Below are positions 4,382 to 6,710 of a stretch of 6,710 nt of DNA, one piece after another (position 1 is the stretch's first letter; each line of letters opens with the position of its first letter). Source of the DNA: Dinghuibacter sp964544695 (lineage in GTDB: Bacteria > Bacteroidota > Bacteroidia > Chitinophagales > Chitinophagaceae). A program made the position numbers and the translations under genes. The notes beneath the pieces were generated by a model. It did not search any database. It was not told where the DNA came from and worked only from the letters and a program-made list of their open reading frames with translations. The stretch covers positions 1-6,710 of the forward strand of contig CAZJDB010000166.1 of NCBI GenBank assembly GCA_964544695.1, written 5' to 3'.

Positions 4382-6710
4382 ATATATCGGAGCTTTCCCT
4401 GAGACGTCCCGTGCTGGCGACGGTCATGAACATCATGATCGTCCTGTTCGGCGTGGTGGGTTACACCTTCCTCGCCGTGCGCGATTATCCCAACATCGAT
4501 CCTCCCGTCATCACCGTTTCCACGTCGTATACGGGAGCCAATCCCGACGTCATCGAAAACGAGGTGACCGAACCTTTGGAAAAGCAGATTTCCGGGGTGC
4601 CGGGCATCAAAACGATTTCATCGTCGAGCGCCCTGAACTCGAGCAACATCACCATCGAATTCAACCTGGGGGTGAACCTGGAGGCGGCCGCGAGCGACAT
4701 CCGCGACAAGGTTAGCCAGGCCGCGCACAACCTGCCAGCCGATATAGACGCACCTCCCGTCGTCAGCAAGGCCGACGCCAACAGCGATTACATCTTGCTG
4801 CTCTCGATCCAAAGCCGCACCAAGGGCATCATGGAGCTCAGCAACTACGCCGAAAACGTGTTGCAACAAAGCCTCCAGACCATCAACGACGTGAGCAGCG
4901 TGTACATCTTCGGGGACAAAACCTATGCCATGCGCATCTGGCTGGACCCCGCCAAGATGCGCGCCTATAATATATCCTTTACCGACATCAATACGTCCAT
5001 CACCAACGAAAACTCGGACCTGCCCCCCGGGAAGATCTACGGGAACAATACCGAGGTCATCATCCGCAGCCTCGTCCGCCTCACCACCGAGGATCAGTTC
5101 CGCAACGTCATCGTGCGCCAGGACAGCACGGGCATCATCCGCCTCAGGGACGTGGCCCGCGTGGAGCTGGGACCCCAGGTAGAGGAACAAACCTGGAAGC
5201 TCAACGGGGGCTACGGCATCGGCCTGGTCGTGACCCCCCAGCCGGGCGCCAACATCATCGCCATCGCGGATGAGTTCAAAAAGCGCATCGCGGCCCTTGA
5301 AGAAAATGCGGGTCGTCAGGACATTCAGCTTCGTCTCCTCACGGACAATACCCTCATCATCAAACATTCCCTGGCCGAGGTGAAGGAAACGCTGGCCATC
5401 GCCTTCGGGCTGGTCGTGCTCGTCATCTTTTTCTTTTTCCGGAACTGGCTGATCGCCCTCAGGCCCCTGATCGACATCCCCATCTCGCTGATCGCGACCT
5501 TCTTCATCATGTACATCGCGGGCTTCACGATCAACATCCTGACCCTGCTGGGGATCGTGCTCGCCACGGGGCTCGTGGTGGACGACGGGATCGTCGTGAC
5601 CGAAAACATTTTCCGAAAATTAGAGGAAGGGATGCCCATTCGCCGGGCCGCCCTCGAGGGAAGTAAAGAAATATTTTTCGCGGTCATTTCCACGTCCATC
5701 ACCCTGGCCATCGTCTTCCTTCCCGTCATTTTCCTGTCGGGTTTCGTGGGCAGCCTCTTCCGCGAATTCGGGGTCGTGGTCGCAGCCGCGGTCCTCATCT
5801 CCGCTTTCGTGTCCCTGACCATTACGCCCGTGCTGAACGTCTACCTCACGCGGAAGAACATGGGCCACGGTAAATTCTACGAGCGCACCGAGCCTTTCTT
5901 CAAGGGGATGGAAAACGGCTACCGGCGACTCCTCACTTCTTTCATGCAGGTCCGCTGGCTGGCCTTTGTCATCATCCTGGCTTGTGGTTTCCTGATCTGG
6001 TTCGCGGGCACGCACCTGCAAAGCGAGATCGCCCCCCTGGAGGACCGCAGCACGATCCGCTATACCCTGGTGGGCTCCGAGGGAACAAGCTACAATAGCA
6101 TGCTGGAACTCGGGGACCGCGTAACCAACGAGTTTCACGACTCCATCCCCGAACTCGACTTCGCATACTTCGCCGAGCCCGGCTTCAGCGGCGCGGGGGA
6201 GGTCAACACCGCTACGGGTAAATTAGGCCTCATCGATCCCCGCCTTCGGGCCCGGACCCAAAACGACATCGCCACCGACGTTGCGCGCATGGCGACACAT
6301 TTCAACGACGCGCGCATCTTCGTCATCCAGGAACAAACGATCGCCGTGGGCTCGAGTGCGCGAACGGGCCTACCCGTCCAGTTCGTCCTCCAGAACCTCG
6401 ACCAAAGCAAGCTCCGCGAAGCCATCCCCCGCTTCCTGGCCGCAGCCCGGGAGGATAAGACCTTTTCCGGCGTAGACGTCAACCTGAAATTCGACAAGCC
6501 CGAAGTACAGCTTTCCATCGACCGAATCAAAGAAAAGGACCTGGGCCTCTCGGCTACCGACGTCCTGAGCGCCGTCCAATCGGCCTATGCGGGGGGACGC
6601 CTCGCGTACTTCATCATGAAGGGGGAGCAATACTATGTCATTACCCAGGTCGAGCGTGCCAACCGCGACCAGCCCGCCGACATCGGTAACCTGTATGTGC
6701 GCAACAGCCG
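4378..6710 (+). CDS. RND multidrug efflux permease, HAE-1/AcrB-like (3' end beyond window)
   Basis: Inner-membrane proton-driven pump subunit. The 777 complete codons visible correspond to roughly three quarters of an AcrB-sized protein (about 1030-1050 aa); the reading frame stays open to the window edge. Seen: TM1 about residues 11-33, then a large periplasmic loop beginning VRDYPNIDPPVITVSTSY. TM2 is about 338-357 (TLAIAFGLVVLVIFFFF), TM3 about 361-382, and TM4 carries GLVVDDGIVV with Asp402 and Asp403, the pair equivalent to the AcrB proton-relay Asp407/408. TM5 and TM6 lie about 430-490 and TM7 about 527-547. The second periplasmic loop opens with EIAPLEDR (550-557). The last residues, PADIGNLYVRNS, align with the AcrB PDDIGDWYVR region. 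The double Asp argues for the drug/solute (HAE-1) class rather than heavy-metal pumps. The start ATG overlaps the adaptor stop as ATGA, implying translational coupling. The C-terminal membrane half, including the relay lysine, is not visible. The exported substrate is unknown. Confidence 0.96.
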   Translation, partial: MNISELSLRRPVLATVMNIMIVLFGVVGYTFLAVRDYPNIDPPVITVSTSYTGANPDVIENEVTEPLEKQISGVPGIKTISSSSALNSSNITIEFNLGVNLEAAASDIRDKVSQAAHNLPADIDAPPVVSKADANSDYILLLSIQSRTKGIMELSNYAENVLQQSLQTINDVSSVYIFGDKTYAMRIWLDPAKMRAYNISFTDINTSITNENSDLPPGKIYGNNTEVIIRSLVRLTTEDQFRNVIVRQDSTGIIRLRDVARVELGPQVEEQTWKLNGGYGIGLVVTPQPGANIIAIADEFKKRIAALEENAGRQDIQLRLLTDNTLIIKHSLAEVKETLAIAFGLVVLVIFFFFRNWLIALRPLIDIPISLIATFFIMYIAGFTINILTLLGIVLATGLVVDDGIVVTENIFRKLEEGMPIRRAALEGSKEIFFAVISTSITLAIVFLPVIFLSGFVGSLFREFGVVVAAAVLISAFVSLTITPVLNVYLTRKNMGHGKFYERTEPFFKGMENGYRRLLTSFMQVRWLAFVIILACGFLIWFAGTHLQSEIAPLEDRSTIRYTLVGSEGTSYNSMLELGDRVTNEFHDSIPELDFAYFAEPGFSGAGEVNTATGKLGLIDPRLRARTQNDIATDVARMATHFNDARIFVIQEQTIAVGSSARTGLPVQFVLQNLDQSKLREAIPRFLAAAREDKTFSGVDVNLKFDKPEVQLSIDRIKEKDLGLSATDVLSAVQSAYAGGRLAYFIMKGEQYYVITQVERANRDQPADIGNLYVRNS

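Noticed and set aside
4618..5367. 249-codon open frame antisense to the permease, with another at 5620-6138
   Set aside because: The sense frame is an unmistakable RND pump; the antisense products match nothing I know.
1..6710. An undescribed multi-gene defence, mobile or secretion system
   Set aside because: All five genes belong to familiar families with ordinary roles; no nuclease, toxin, integrase, reverse transcriptase, repeat array or non-coding RNA structure was seen.

Overview
The window looks like chromosomal DNA from a G+C-rich member of the Bacteroidota, most plausibly a Chitinophagaceae-like soil or environmental bacterium. This is an inference. It rests on the PurK sequence style (GGGQLGRM start, GEGGYDGRG loop, NETAPRVHNSGHHT block), an outer-membrane beta-barrel protein of the type common in that phylum, A-rich tracts rather than clear Shine-Dalgarno sites before two of the starts, and a tyrosine-catabolic dioxygenase of the eukaryote-like length class. 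No species can be named from the sequence alone.

Layout: two genes run leftward and three run rightward from a 183-base divergent intergenic region (1921-2103). Leftward are 4-hydroxyphenylpyruvate dioxygenase (796-1920) and a small outer-membrane beta-barrel protein with a lipobox-like signal sequence (13-690). Rightward are purK (2104-3222) and, after a 118-base gap, a two-gene RND efflux unit. That unit consists of a lipoprotein periplasmic adaptor (3341-4381) and an HAE-1-type inner-membrane permease (4378 to the window edge, 3' end missing). The permease start overlaps the adaptor stop (ATGA), so the two are almost certainly translated together. A TolC-like outer-membrane partner, if encoded nearby, would lie beyond base 6710.

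The genes cover three unrelated jobs: tyrosine breakdown to homogentisate, de novo purine synthesis (AIR carboxylation) and tripartite drug or solute export. No RNA gene, mobile element, CRISPR array or phage feature is visible. I found no evidence for a novel multi-gene system. The observations most worth a second look are a perfect 7-base inverted repeat in the divergent intergenic region, a replaced serine in the adaptor's predicted TolC-docking motif, and a lipobox on a beta-barrel protein.
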